Source: Erpobdella octoculata (lineage: Eukaryota; Annelida; Clitellata; Hirudinida; Erpobdellidae). Taken from it: a stretch of DNA of 64,000 nucleotides. The position numbers were made by a program, and so were the translations under genes. The stretch covers positions 14,476,312 to 14,540,311 of the forward strand of contig OZ022247.1 in NCBI GenBank assembly GCA_963978895.1. The letters run 5' to 3'. Of this stretch, positions 47,801-56,885 are shown piece after piece (position 1 is the stretch's first letter; each line of letters begins with the position of its first letter). Under the pieces are notes generated by a model. That model was not told the DNA's origin and did no database searches. It worked only from the letters and a program-made list of their open reading frames with translations.

Positions 47801-47823
47801 ATGCTGGAGAAGACTGGAATTGA
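35291..47823 (+). CDS. WASHC1: WASH complex subunit 1, six coding exons
   Basis: Nucleation-promoting factor that activates Arp2/3 on endosomes as part of the WASH complex. Exons: 35291-35518, 35757-35963, 36075-36268, 44640-44866, 47055-47409, 47472-47823; all introns GT-AG; join about 520 residues plus stop. The N-terminal WASH homology region has VDLMPSDLRQEE, KIKGTKKATKVFSSAKYP and SVTSLLLFNTSDNP. The middle has VPTISVPDFLPDLLGIADDL. Two proline-rich runs precede a C-terminal VCA: WH2 (about 412-435, SRASLMEAIRGAGGAGKARL), connector (467-485), acidic tail ending DDDAGEDWN with the conserved Trp. Human WASHC1 is about 465 residues. Introns 3 (8.4 kb) and 4 (2.2 kb) are filled with transposons; the coding sequence shows no break. 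Confidence 0.93.
35757..35963 (+). CDS. WASHC1: WASHC1 coding exon 2
   Basis: Acceptor TTTTACACAG, donor CAG|GTAGTT, phase 0 at both ends. Encodes AKVNKIKGTKKATKVFSSAK, the best conserved block of the N-terminal domain (residues 77-145). Confidence 0.92.
36075..36268 (+). CDS. WASHC1: WASHC1 coding exon 3
   Basis: Acceptor TTTCAATCAG, donor CC|GTTAGT. Encodes LLEWKRQFF to LLLFNTSDN; the last codon (Pro) is completed by exon 4. Confidence 0.9.
36540..38250 (-). mobile_element. RTE-like LINE fragment in WASHC1 intron 3
   Basis: Minus-strand pieces in element order: APE-type endonuclease (38239-37661; RIGSVNVGTMRERDGE, FCCLQETGWKGEG, NCGDFNGHVG), a linker (37692-37426), then reverse transcriptase segments (37116-36591; FGFMMGKGTTDAIFIVRQL, FVDLEKAFNRVPRE, GVHQGS). 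After GVHQGS the catalytic YADD region is deleted and the sequence jumps to a 3' end with an ATGATGATG tail (about 36540). Frames are broken several times. The style matches craniofacial-development-protein-2-like (RTE/BovB) proteins; clade assignment is from memory. Confidence 0.8.
38340..38530 (+). repeat. Degenerate CTTTCCCG/TCGC low-complexity repeat
   Basis: Pyrimidine-rich units such as GCTTGCTCTCCCGTTCCCAG. The same type occurs at 52918-53060 and 53140-53250. Not coding. Confidence 0.6.
38628..38772 (-). mobile_element. Helitron-like 5' end fragment, copy 1
   Basis: Homologous to 44335-44547 in the same orientation (landmarks CACTTTTGGCCTTGAA, CCTGAGCCAGGGGAT, GCCAAATTTCATCA). Its outer end is lost in the (TA)n where element C sits. 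Confidence 0.55.
38808..40634 (-). mobile_element. LTR element C: second SAP-ORF element
   Basis: Minus-strand element of 1.83 kb. LTRs 40447-40634 and 38808-38995 (188 bases each) resemble those of A (TGTAAAATC...GTAACA). A primer-binding-like TTGGTGATCAGAAG follows the 5' LTR; a GGGGG polypurine tract precedes the 3' LTR. (TA)n lies on both sides. It encodes only the SAP-type ORF, here frameshifted. Older than A. Confidence 0.8.
38999..40432 (-). pseudogene. SAP-domain acidic ORF of element C, frameshifted
   Basis: N-terminus MDTRMVLKALDELLILELRQ with the SAP pattern (LRQELRKRELSDKGRKSELVDSL), then NELMKALNKMAEECREMKKF, which A lacks. Frame changes near 40090, 39600 and 39240 split it into at least four pieces that otherwise match A (YGFHPYSDGSETEASITDD, SNNSLMKGFNGFMEG, LDHVVCESRSKPRVKIKVF). 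Confidence 0.75.
40853..41683 (+). pseudogene. SAP-domain ORF of element D, N-terminal part
   Basis: LVLKSLDELWASELKDELEKRG matches A almost exactly through the SAP domain and basic helix (open to 41266). A stop or frame change follows; a second open piece (ETQFELESTSCVSEHVTDDG, 41217-41683) runs to the hAT insertion. The Met start of A is Leu here. Confidence 0.7.
41945..42370 (+). pseudogene. hAT transposase remnant
   Basis: VRQLCEQFHLDETNIIRGFRYY, then FYKLYQFLPVNVNE and, after a frame break, ALGHRCHNLTHKF. This order fits the C-terminal end of a hAT transposase. Several stops. Confidence 0.5.
42517..43343. mobile_element. hAT MITE nested in a hAT
   Basis: 827 bases; ends CAGGCTTGCGGAGCCG and complement; perfect 8-base duplication GTTATTAA (42509-42516 and 43344-43351). 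Subterminal GGCTCCGGCTCGGCTCC repeats; AT-rich interior with no ORF. Confidence 0.9.
43727..44125 (+). pseudogene. SAP-domain ORF of element D, C-terminal part
   Basis: Continues after the hAT insertion; the C-terminus LDHVVCELRSRPRVKIKVF matches A and C, then reads a different frame to stop at 44125 just before the polypurine tract. Confidence 0.65.
44335..44547 (-). mobile_element. Helitron-like 5' end fragment, copy 2
   Basis: On the minus strand it starts TCTATATATATATAAATGAA, then TGTTTGTGTGTGAGTTTGTC and a CTGAACCGCTGGAGCGATCT block, the usual order at Helitron 5' ends. The base before TC is T, not the expected A, so the boundary is tentative. It ends about 90 bases before WASHC1 exon 4. 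Confidence 0.6.
44640..44866 (+). CDS. WASHC1: WASHC1 coding exon 4
   Basis: Acceptor TTTTATATCAG, donor CTAG|GTGAGT. Encodes YMKPATADPLS to VPTISVPDFLPDLL; starts with the last base of a codon and ends with the first base of the next. Confidence 0.9.
44867..45473. other. Intron 4, unassigned part
   Basis: AT-rich except 45060-45280, which holds GGCGACCATTTTCCAAAATG and CGCCACGTGATCCGATACGC; this looks like a dispersed element but I could not place it. Confidence 0.4.
45474..46711. mobile_element. hAT MITE in WASHC1 intron 4
   Basis: Ends TAGGGATGTCACGGGTA and, in complement, TATGGATGTCACGGGTA; 8-base duplication GTAATAAC (45466-45473 and 46712-46719), perfect. Subterminal TTCGGGTTCGGGTT repeats at both ends. 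The interior has three imperfect copies of a block around GCGGCTCGGTCCGG and CAATAAAATGACCTATTTGT (about 45812, 45995 and 46255). Confidence 0.85.
47055..47409 (+). CDS. WASHC1: WASHC1 coding exon 5, proline-rich
   Basis: Acceptor CTTTTTACAG, donor AA|GTAATG. Encodes GIADDLHYTADLGPSIAPSL, then two polyproline runs (8-9 residues) each followed by PMS. The proline-rich segment is where profilin or SH3 partners would bind. Confidence 0.9.
47472..47823 (+). CDS. WASHC1: WASHC1 coding exon 6, VCA domain
   Basis: Acceptor TTCATTTACAG; encodes the WH2, connector and acidic Arp2/3-binding parts and stop TGA. Intron 5 is only 62 bases. A possible polyadenylation signal ATTAAA lies at 47857. Confidence 0.92.
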
Positions 47824-48174
47824 TAGAATAATGGACAGACTGGACTGATGTTTTTAATTAAACATCTCTTATAAGCTTTGTTATTATTTTATTTTGTTTA
47901 AATATATAGTGAAGACCCAGTTTTAGGTGACTGGAATTCATGTTTTTCTTCTATTTGTGTACAGTTTCTATATAACTTTAATTTTAGTACATTCAATACC
48001 CTTCTAATAATAGATTGTTGAAAATGTTGGCTTTTGTTCTACGGTAGCTACTGCTTGAAATGGTTATGATAATGTATGCTTCCAATGAGAGAGAAAAAGG
48101 AGAGGGTTTGAGTGAAGTTAAGAATTTTTGCATAAATCTACTTTGTAAAACTGGAAGCTAATGTTTGTTTATAT

Positions 48175-49030
48175 TAGTGTTATTTTCGTTTTGATATTAC
48201 TTTCTGTTTCAGTTTCTATTTCTGTTAATAGAAATTACACCTAATTCCGTTTTTATTTCTATTTTAACATACGTTTCAGTTTGTTATTTCGTTTTTTGTG
48301 CAATTTCAGTTTCAGTTTTTTCTGAATTTTTATTTCAGTTTCAGTTCTTTTTCTAAAATTATATTTCTGGTTTTCAATCTGTTCAATTAATCATATTGCA
48401 ATATTTAACCAGTAATATTAATTGTTAAATGAATTTAATTAAAATAATTTGGTTGTTTTATAGACTCAATGAACTCAAAAAATGATTTTAATGAATAAAA
48501 TTAAAAAATCTACAATACTTTAGTTACAATAATTCTAAATTCACAATAATAGCACTCATTTTCAAAAATACACACTCACTGTTCAAAAGATTTACTCATT
48601 CTGTTTCTTTTTTCAATTTTTAAATCACCACATAAACTGAAGATTCTCTCAGCATAAGCTTCAGAAGCTGGAGCAGAAACTAAATCAAGTGCAAGGAGAG
48701 TTAACTCAGACATTTATTTTTATTCAAATGAACGAGATTTCCGCTCACGTGACTCATAACCTTTAATTCTTAAAACAGCACCTATTTTTCAAAATGAAAA
48801 AGGTCGTTCCACAGAAATTATAAATAAGAATTAATTTTTTCAAGATGACCAATTTTTCTAAAATAATTTCTGTTTTTAATTTCATTTTTTGTATTTCAGT
48901 TTTAATTTTCGTTTTTCTCATTTCAGTTCTTATTTTGTTTCCGTATTGGTGCATATACCAGTTTCCGTTAACGGAAATATTTTAAATCCGTTAACGGACA
49001 ATTCCGTTTTTGTTAACTGAAATCACACTA
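48175..49030. mobile_element. hAT element downstream of WASHC1
   Basis: Ends TAGTGTTATTTTC and, in complement, TAGTGTGATTTCAG; 8-base flanks GTTTATAT/ATTTATAT (7 of 8). Subterminal TTTCAGTTTC-like repeats. On the minus strand 48720-48590 reads LALDLVSAPASEAYAERIFS, a hAT dimerisation motif, broken afterwards. Confidence 0.75.
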
Positions 49031-49038
49031 ATTTATAT

Positions 49039-49344
49039 GTATTTCTACGATAAATTGCCAATCGAATAAGGGCTCCTCAGAAACGTTCATTTCCGGAATA
49101 TCTTCAAATCATAAGTGCTTTAACAAACAAAAAATGTTAATTTCATCATTGGGCTCGCTCTATTTTTTGCAAAGTAAAACTGACTTTCAGAAAAACACTG
49201 AAAACTGGATGGAAAATAGAAATAAAAAATTTTAAATGTTTTTTTAATTTTATTATTTTTAATTTTTAGTGTTTAAATCTAAAAACGGATTGATGTATTT
49301 TCACCAGATATACGCCTACATGAAAAAATGAACCTTTTACAATC
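49039..49344. other. AT-rich, nothing recognised
   Basis: No gene or repeat identified. Confidence 0.4.
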
Positions 49345-49348
49345 ATTG

Positions 49349-49412
49349 TTCCCAGGCGGGCACACATCCAACTACTAACCGGGCTCGACGTTGCTTAACT
49401 TCGTTGATCGGT
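49349..49412 (-). pseudogene. 5S rRNA-derived fragment
   Basis: The minus strand reads CGATCAACGAAGTTAAGCAA, CGTCGAGCCCGGTTAGTAGT, TGGATGTGTGCCCGCCTGGG, which is the 3' half of animal 5S rRNA including the A-box and C-box promoter parts. The 5' half and the last bases are absent. A 5S pseudogene or the head of a 5S-derived SINE. Confidence 0.75.
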
Positions 49413-49419
49413 GCCATAA

Positions 49420-50510
49420 GAATGCGATGAAACAAACAAGCAAACAAAGCAAGATAATAAAATAGAAATTTCTCATTACTTTGGATATTTCACATTGGTT
49501 GGCCAGTACTGTTCTGTCCTGATTCAAACTGCCCGTAATCAAGCATTTTTCAACAATTTCCATACCTCACCCTTGAAATTGTTTAGAGGTCTTTTTTATT
49601 TCGGATTAGCTTTGTCAGAAAGTCTTTGTTTTTGGCTGCAGCTCAGTCGCAATTGTCCATATCATCTAAAAAATCCATTTATATAAAAATCACTACTAAC
49701 TTTTTTAATTCTTTTATTTAACTTCACTCGTCTCTCTGTTTGTCTGTGGTGATCAAATCTTAGAAACAAAAATTTACCTACTTTTCGACCACCTAGAGCT
49801 CTAAAACCTTCAGGTAATTTGACCAAATTTGAGCCACATGTTTTTATTTTGTATTTTTACACTCGGAAGTTGTAGAGCCAACATAGAATATGTTATACCG
49901 TTTGAAAGATAAATCTTTCAACAATATAGATATAATTTCAGCCAGTTAAAAAACTGCATGCAACTAAAGTAGTGTCTGGATTTAGAAAAGGCCCAATTTT
50001 GACCAAAATCCGACCACCTGGACCGAAATACGGCCGGCCCAGATAAAACTGAACCTAATTCCAGCCATGATACTTTTATACATTCAACAAATCTTTCTAA
50101 TGCACATTTTAGATATTATTCAAACTCACATTATGTTGTGGCAAAATATAAATTTTTTATTATGCAAATCAATATATAATGCAAAAATTACATAATGCCA
50201 AAGCAATAAAAAAGAAAAAAGTTTAATACTGACTAATAGTCTGCTGGTTGTTAGAGCAGAATCTAAACCTATCAAGTTATTATAAACCAATACAAGGTGT
50301 AAAGAAATACATAAATACCTCATTAAAGAAACCATAGAAAAAATATAAACATGTTCACTAAAAAATATAGTACTATAACAAAATAAAACAATAATTAAGT
50401 TTTCAGATTAGTCCATAATCTTAAAAATATTGCACATTTCTAAATCTAAATTCTCTAAAGTTTAAGAATAATTATTGCACTATTATTACTCAATTATAAA
50501 ATGTTTAAAA
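49420..50510. other. AT-rich, nothing recognised
   Basis: Short open frames only, none with a recognisable motif. A short segment at 49730-50080 (ACCACCTAGAGCTCTAAAAC, then GACCAAAATCCGACCACCTG) looks dispersed but is unassigned. Confidence 0.4.
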
Positions 50511-50538
50511 AATATTGTATATTCATATTTTGACTTTG

Positions 50539-51277
50539 TTAACTGTCTTCACTGAAACAATTCGAGCAGGTAAAATCTCTATCTTCAACGTCATCATTGT
50601 CAAACTGTCCATGACTTGTTGTACAACACGTACTGTGGTAACGTACAATTCGACAGATGATACAATAAACCCAAGGATTTTTATATTTTGGATGATCTTT
50701 ATCATAGTAAAATCCTTTACATGCATTGCACTGCCAATTTGATGAGCTGTTTGACACACTTCGAAGTGGTTTCTTAACATTATCTGATTCTGCTGGATTT
50801 TTGTTTGCTTCCATATTCCATATCTGATGTGGTTGGCAATCTTGTGTAACCTGATGCAGCGCATAAAAATATTTAGCTACCTTCCGGGGATTCATGCACT
50901 GATGATGGACAGCAGCGGTCGATTCAGGTTTTCGAAGTGAAACTTTTTTCTCATGGCGATTATTGAGGAGTCGCCACCATTTGTTTGATGGTTTACCATT
51001 CTTGAAGCGGCATCCATGTTTGTTAGCCAGTTGACCGGCATACTCCAAGAACTTCTCCTTCCCAAAGCCGATGCCCATTCTGGCCCTGTTGTCAGCATAA
51101 TCTAAACGTTTTTGTTCCATTTCTGCAGTCATTAAACTTTTGCGACCGGCCTTTGCACCAACTTCAATTTTTCCATTTACTCTGCTTTGTAGAGTTCCTC
51201 GAGGTATTTGGAAATGCTTATATTTTGCTTTTGATCTATATTTTGCTTCATAACTGTGCGTTTCGTTCTCGCGTTCT
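50539..51277 (-). CDS. pogo/CENP-B-like DNA-binding ORF with PHD finger, no catalytic core
   Basis: The frame is open from about 51275 to the stop at 50539 (Met at 51132; open upstream). A psq-like helix-turn-helix (YKHFQIPRGTLQSRVNGKIE) precedes a CENP-B/Tc5-type domain (MGIGFGKEKFLEYAGQLANK, then KWWRLLNNRH and STAAVHHQCM). At RIWNME, where a DDE transposase core would begin, the protein switches to a PHD-like zinc finger (CNACKGFYYD...CIICRIVRYHSTC...FTCSNC). The DDE core is missing. Deletion derivative of a pogo/Tigger-type transposase; possibly a DNA-binding repressor. Upstream it is cut by a hAT MITE at 51286. Confidence 0.65.
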
Positions 51278-51285
51278 GTAATCAG

Positions 51286-52158
51286 CAGAGATGTTGCGAG
51301 TACTTATGGTCCGAGTACGAGTACGAGTACGAGTACCATGGTATCGAGTACGAGTACGAGTACGAGTACCATGGTATCAAGTTATCGAGTACGAGTACGA
51401 GTACGAGTACTGAGGTCTCGAGTACAAGTACGAGTACGAGTACAAGAAATTTTTAGCGAGTACTTTTCGAGTACTTTTTAAAGTCAACAAAACTATTACA
51501 TTTCAGAAAAATTAGCGACGACAGTTTAGAGTCCGACATTTTAGTTGAAATTCATCAGCAACCTTATGTATTGCAATGTAAAATTACAGCAAAGCTTAGA
51601 GAATTTTTTTACTTTATTGAATTTTGCACAAAGTTTTGGGTATTTAAACTTTGATTTTACATATAAGTTTTTATCTATTTTAGAATTAAAACAATCTTGA
51701 ATAAATATTTTCTGCAACTGTGATAATGTTGTTACACCCTACATTTTTGGCCATGCTTGTAATTTAATAATAATATTAATAATAGCTGGGGTTCTAAACA
51801 GAGGTCCACCAAAGTGAGTTTTCCCAGAAAAGATTGTATTCACAAAACATAAACAAAATAACAAAATCAATGTTTAAAAAACATAGATATGTTATACTAG
51901 AGTTCAGCAAGTATAAACGAAATATTATCCCAAACAACTGTTTAGTAAACAAGCAAACTTTTTTAGAGAAGGTGTCGCATATGCGAGTACGAGTACGAGT
52001 ACTTAGTGGAATAACGAGTACGAGTACGAGTACTGAGTGGAATAACGAGTACGAGTACAAGTACGAGTACCAAGGTTCCGAGTACAAGTACGAGTACGAG
52101 TACTTGAAAACGGTACTCGAGTTGTACTCGAGTACGAGTACCAAGTACTACATCTCTG
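51286..52158. mobile_element. hAT MITE with GAGTAC arrays
   Basis: Ends CAGAGATGTTGCGAGTACTT and, in complement, CAGAGATGTAGTACTTGGTA; perfect 8-base duplication GTAATCAG (51278-51285 and 52159-52166). Both subterminal regions are (GAGTAC)n-like arrays. The AT-rich interior has no transposase. Confidence 0.9.
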
Positions 52159-52225
52159 GTAATCAGTGATTTCTTTCATGCAAGAAAACAAGGTAAATTG
52201 ATTTATTAAAATTAAATTATGGTAA

Positions 52226-52410
52226 TCATGTAGAATAGTACCAGAAATTATTTTCGGTGTTTTTAATTATTTTTCCGTAATAATAATTATATATTTGTAA
52301 TCACAATAATAACTACAATTTAATGATCCAAGCAGTTTATTAATTTTTGATAATAAAATTTTCTCGGAAAACTCACGAAACGCGCAAGAGAACAGCAACA
52401 AAAACTATGA
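52226..52410 (-). mobile_element. MITE M, partial copy
   Basis: Reverse complement of about 34244-34420 (CAGAAATTATTTTCGGTGTT, then CGAAACGCGCAAGAGAACAG). The opposite end is missing. Confidence 0.75.
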
Positions 52411-52917
52411 ATTACCTAAATTATTATTATCTATTACTTCCGTGGTTTTTCTTTATTTCTCTCGCTCCCGTTTCCTTCCTCACTTGATTTCCCGCCGCGA
52501 ACTTATCAATAATTGTATCAAAATCTGTTTTTTTACATTTTCTATTTCTAAGTTTAAACAAAAAAGTAATTAAAATATTTTCTAGCATAGATAATAATAT
52601 AGTAATCGATAATTTCCCGCCGTTGTTACGATTAATTTTAAATTGCAATTGCATTTGTTGATTTAAAATATTTTCTAGCAGTAGAATTAGAATAGTATTC
52701 ATATTACGCAAATTAAAATTGTTTATATAAACTGTAAGTCGCGTGCAGGTCCAAGATAAACATCAGTGCATATTGTTAATGATCTGCTATCGGTTCCTAA
52801 TTGGCAGAAATTCCACTCCTTTCTTGCATTCAGCGCCAGGCGTGTTCAATGTGTTCAACATTTGTGATAAATTTTGATTGTTGTGTATTGCAGCTGAAGA
52901 AAGTGTAGTTAAGTTAA

Positions 52918-53250
52918 AGGTTTTCCTATCGTTTTTCTCGCTCTCGTTTCCTTCCTCGCTTGCTCTCCCGCTCCCGGTCGATTTCCCGCCCCCGGTCGCT
53001 TTCCCGCTTCCGGTTGCTTTCTCGTTCCTGCTTGCTCTCCCTCTCCCAATCGCTTTCCCGATTGCAAATTTTTAAAATGCTTCCTTAATTTTTTGGCGCC
53101 CATTAAAAAAAGCGCCCGGGGACACATGTCCACCCCTGCTTTCCTAGTCGATTTCCTGCTTCCTGTCGCTTTCTCGTTCCTCCTTGCAAATTTTTAAAAT
53201 GCCTGCTTAATTTTTTGGCGCCCCATAAAAATTGATTTCCCGCTTCCGGT
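52918..53250 (+). repeat. Degenerate pyrimidine-rich tandem repeat
   Basis: Units such as CGCTTTCCCGCTTCCGGTTG and the recurring block CAAATTTTTAAAATGCCTGC-TTAATTTTTTGGCGCCCC (three copies, 53062-53295). Related to 38340-38530. Confidence 0.65.
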
Positions 53251-53309
53251 CGCAAATTTTTAAAATGCCTGCTTAATTTTTTGGCGCCCCTTAAAAAATA
53301 TTATTGTTT

Positions 53310-54520
53310 TCTTCAACAGGAAGAAGAAGAAAATCCACCTTGTCCTGACAATTGGACACCAATTGCAATGGAAAATATTACAGAAAGGCAAAAAACAATG
53401 ACTCTGGAGGAGATGTTTACGGAGGCCCACCTCTTGTTTCGTTCACTGGCCAGCGCCATGCAGGATTTGTGAAAGCCCACGTATGAGAAGTACCTGGCAA
53501 CATTTCGCGTTCTCCGAAATTGTATCCAACAAAAGAAAGATTTTCAAGTCAACCTAGGTAAATATTACATGTTATAAGGTAACTTTTTGTTTTAAGCTAT
53601 TAAAATAATTTCGCTTTTGGAGCAGTGGATAACGTGTCTGATCAATTGTGCTCAAGTGATGATCGTGTTCTCCAGGATTGTCAGAAGGAAAATGTTCAAG
53701 TCACCCTAGGTAAAAATTACATGTTATGAGGTAACTTTTTGTTATAAGCTATTGAAATAATTTTGCTTTTGGAATAGTGGATCAGCCGGTTTAGCCGGTA
53801 AACAAGCGGCGGCGGTTGGATAAAGCTGACACTGAGCAACCGAACCAGCCATCGATAGAATTGTCAGGACTCGAGCTTCCGAAAGTTGCTCGTGGTTCCA
53901 GAAGGCCCAGAAAAACTCGCCGCTTGGACCATTATAAGAAGCTGCCGCGAAAATTTTCAGCTATGCTGGAAAAAGAATGAAAAAAAGCGTAAGTTTCAAA
54001 ATTTGAGTAAAGAAATCATTTTTGTGTTTAACCTTTTTTTTTCTTAATTAGTGTTTCTTTCATGGATTCTGGGTGAAGAGGAGGCTGGAAGGGTGGTGAA
54101 GGAGGGATGCCTCGTTGAAAGCGTGAGTCCGTTTATAGATGTCTCCACAGCCATAACAGAGCCGGAAGTGTCTGAACATCTTCCATTGTTCAAAGGCCTG
54201 TTTGCTGTGGATGCGTGGACCACAGTTTTAGAATTGAGTAAGTTAAAATAACTTTAAAATTGTGTTACAAGTAAACAACAGAAAACTAATTTTTAATGTA
54301 TTCAATTTTTACAGTAAAAAACGAAGAAGGAGCATCCAAACTACACCTGTAGAAGAACGTGTCGAAGAGATGCAAACATAGGGGACACGATTATGTGTGA
54401 CTGCTTCCTGCAGTGGGTGCATTTTTTTGCCAGAAAATTAATAAAACACCAACTAGCAGGGCTTTTTTTTTGCACCCACTGTCGTGGCAGTTACAAAATG
54501 TTTTGATTTGTTTTATTATT
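53310..54520 (+). pseudogene. Exon-like remains of an unidentified gene
   Basis: Successive acceptor/donor-bounded segments: ...CTTCAACAG|GAAGAAG to CCTAG|GTAAAT (53321-53558), TTTGGAGCAG|TGG to CCTAG|GTAAAA (53625-53709), TTTGGAATAG|TGG to 53980 (PRKTRRLDHYKKLPRKFSAM), 54051-54240 (LGEEEAGRVVKEGCLVESVS), then 54315-54530 with a PHD-like CDCFLQWVHFF...CTHCRG. Internal stops occur. The repeated intron/exon edges suggest segmental duplication. I do not recognise the protein; decayed transposon or host pseudogene. Confidence 0.35.
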
Positions 54521-54599
54521 ATTATTGTTGTTGTTACAAACTTTTCTGTTTGTCTTTTGGATTTGCAAATCAAGTTTACTTGAAATAAAAGTTTCTTTT

Positions 54600-55118
54600 G
54601 AAAAACTCGTTTTTTTCTTTACTTGTTTCATATCAACTGGTTTTGTGCCAGACTAGTAATAAAAAGTGTACTCATGCAATTAGTTGTAATTTTTTTATTC
54701 TTGTTAAATTAATTTACACTATAATGAAAAAAAAATTGCCTAAATCTGTAGCACGAGCACACCTTAATGACTGGTCGATGTACAGTTACGTCACGATGAC
54801 AGCGACGAAATCACCAACAGTTTTTTCAAGCCCGAAAGCGTAACGGGGAAGGGCAAACAGATATTTGCAGACGCTAGCTAATGACGCAAAAAAACCTATA
54901 CTATTCCAGAAGCGTCGTCGCAAGCTCACTAAAGCTTCTATTTTCCTAGCAAGTGGCGGAGTTGGTTCACCTTTATTTTTTTGCATACCACACTATCTCT
55001 AACTTCTTAACATCTCTATTTCTTCTCTATTTGAGAAGCCTGTTCTCATAAGTTATTCTAGTCCTAGTCGCTGATTTTGGTTGTCCTAAAAAATATTCAT
55101 TAGAAAATAATTACAAAA
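54600..55118. other. Nothing recognised
   Basis: Mixed AT-rich sequence with short open frames only; no motif or repeat identified. Confidence 0.4.
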
Positions 55119-55510
55119 AAAACCGGCGTGGTTCTGCAAATTATTCATAAAAAATTATTTTTATAAAAAAAACCGCCGTGGTCCTGCAAAATAATCAGAA
55201 AAAAAATTATTACAAAAATGACCGCCAACATACATTTTATGCCGGCACAATAGCAATTTTACCGATTATTGCCACGGCGGCACGGCGGTACTGCCGACTC
55301 AGTAGCAATTTTACCGATTATTGCCACGGCGGTACTGCCGGCACATTAGCAATTTTACCGGCGGTATTGCCGCCGGCTCAGTAGCAATTTTACCTATTAT
55401 TTCACCGGCGAGAATGCCGGCTCAGTAGCAATTTCACCGGCGGTACTGCCGCCGGCTCAGTAGCAATTTTACCGATTATTTCCACGGCAAAACCGCCGGG
55501 GCAATAGCAA
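55119..55510 (+). repeat. CGGCGG/GCAATTTTACC minisatellite
   Basis: About seven degenerate units of 35-50 bases combining TAGCAATTTTACCGATTATT with GCCACGGCGGTACTGCCGGC, which is itself palindromic. GC-rich against AT-rich flanks. Shorter related pieces occur in element Z (about 27550 and 34578). Confidence 0.75.
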
Positions 55511-56761
55511 CGACCTTTACAACTTACAAACATTTCAATAGTCGTCTACTTTTGTCAGGTTTTACAAGAAAAATTAATAGCTAGTGAATATAAAATATAA
55601 TATGATCTCTCTCTACCCAAACTAACTGAAACTAAATCAAGATAATTCTCAAAGTACTTAAAATAGAAACGAAGTCAGAAATTCTACATTTCATCTTTGC
55701 GAACTTAAAACGTAAACAAAAACTATTTTTAAACCTTTCAATAATGAGGTTGAGGACACAATTATTTAGGCTAGGCTGACATAGTTAATAGTTAATAGTT
55801 TAGTTATTTGCTCAGCCAAACGACAGTGTTGCTAAATATAGCTCAGGCGGCAAATAAACCTTGCTAAAAAAAACTTAATTAAGTACTTACAAATGAAATG
55901 ACTGTTTTGCTCCCTTATATTTTCTATTAAAGCAATTACAAGCAGCGCAATTCGGCATTTTTAAACTTCTAAAAAGATTCCGTCAATAGCATCAGATAGT
56001 TGGCCTTCCAAAATGGCGACCAGCGGCGAGGCGACACCCAGACAGGTCTAAGCGCAATCCAGTTATATTATAGAGATCAGTGTAATAAACAGATTCGCGA
56101 GTTTTGAGCAACTTCTTTTGCTAATAACTTTTTTTAGGAACCGATCTGTGTCTGGTATCTCTTTCCAGCTCTTAGTTATAACAAATACTATAGTTTAATG
56201 TACTTTTTGGCTTGTCTATTAAAATTTCCGTACCAAAAGCTAAATCTACCAGACTATAGAGATCAGTGGGACTAAGGCGGAGGATGGTAGCGAGGAGACG
56301 GAAAGAGAGAGGAAAAAGAAGAAAAAAGATTTTTTAGAACTATTTCGTATTGAATTTTTCTTTTTTCTTATAATGACACTGTTTTTACTTGCTTTTTTAA
56401 TTTTATTATTACTACATTACATGTCTAAAAATACTCGATGTAAGGACAATAAACTATTATAAAAAAAAGCCCAGAATATCTTATTTTATGAGATTTTCTC
56501 TCGACAACGGACTTTTTTAGATTATGAACTTTGTTCAATTGTTATTTAATAAAAAAATGGCCCATTATTGTAATGCGTGACAGTACGGGTGGTTTTAGTT
56601 TAAATTTTGTAGAACAATTTTACTGCAGTTTTCACGCGCACAGTTTTGAAGCATGTCGGAGTTCATTTGCTTTACTCAATCACTTTCGTGCATCACACTC
56701 AGCCATCACAGCTACAACTAAAAATATTAAATAGTTTAAATGTTTCATGTGTACCCATCAC
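55511..56761. other. AT-rich, nothing recognised
   Basis: No coding region supported. A phrase around TATAGAGATCAGTG occurs twice (56069 and 56258), suggesting an unassigned repeat. Confidence 0.4.
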
Positions 56762-56885
56762 TACGGGTGCGTTGTTAAATTCATCGGATAAGTTAATCGG
56801 ATGTATCCGATGAGCAAAAATGCGTTGTTAATTACATCCGGGGTTGAAGTGTCGCGCGTTGTTAAATACTAAATACATCCCTTAG

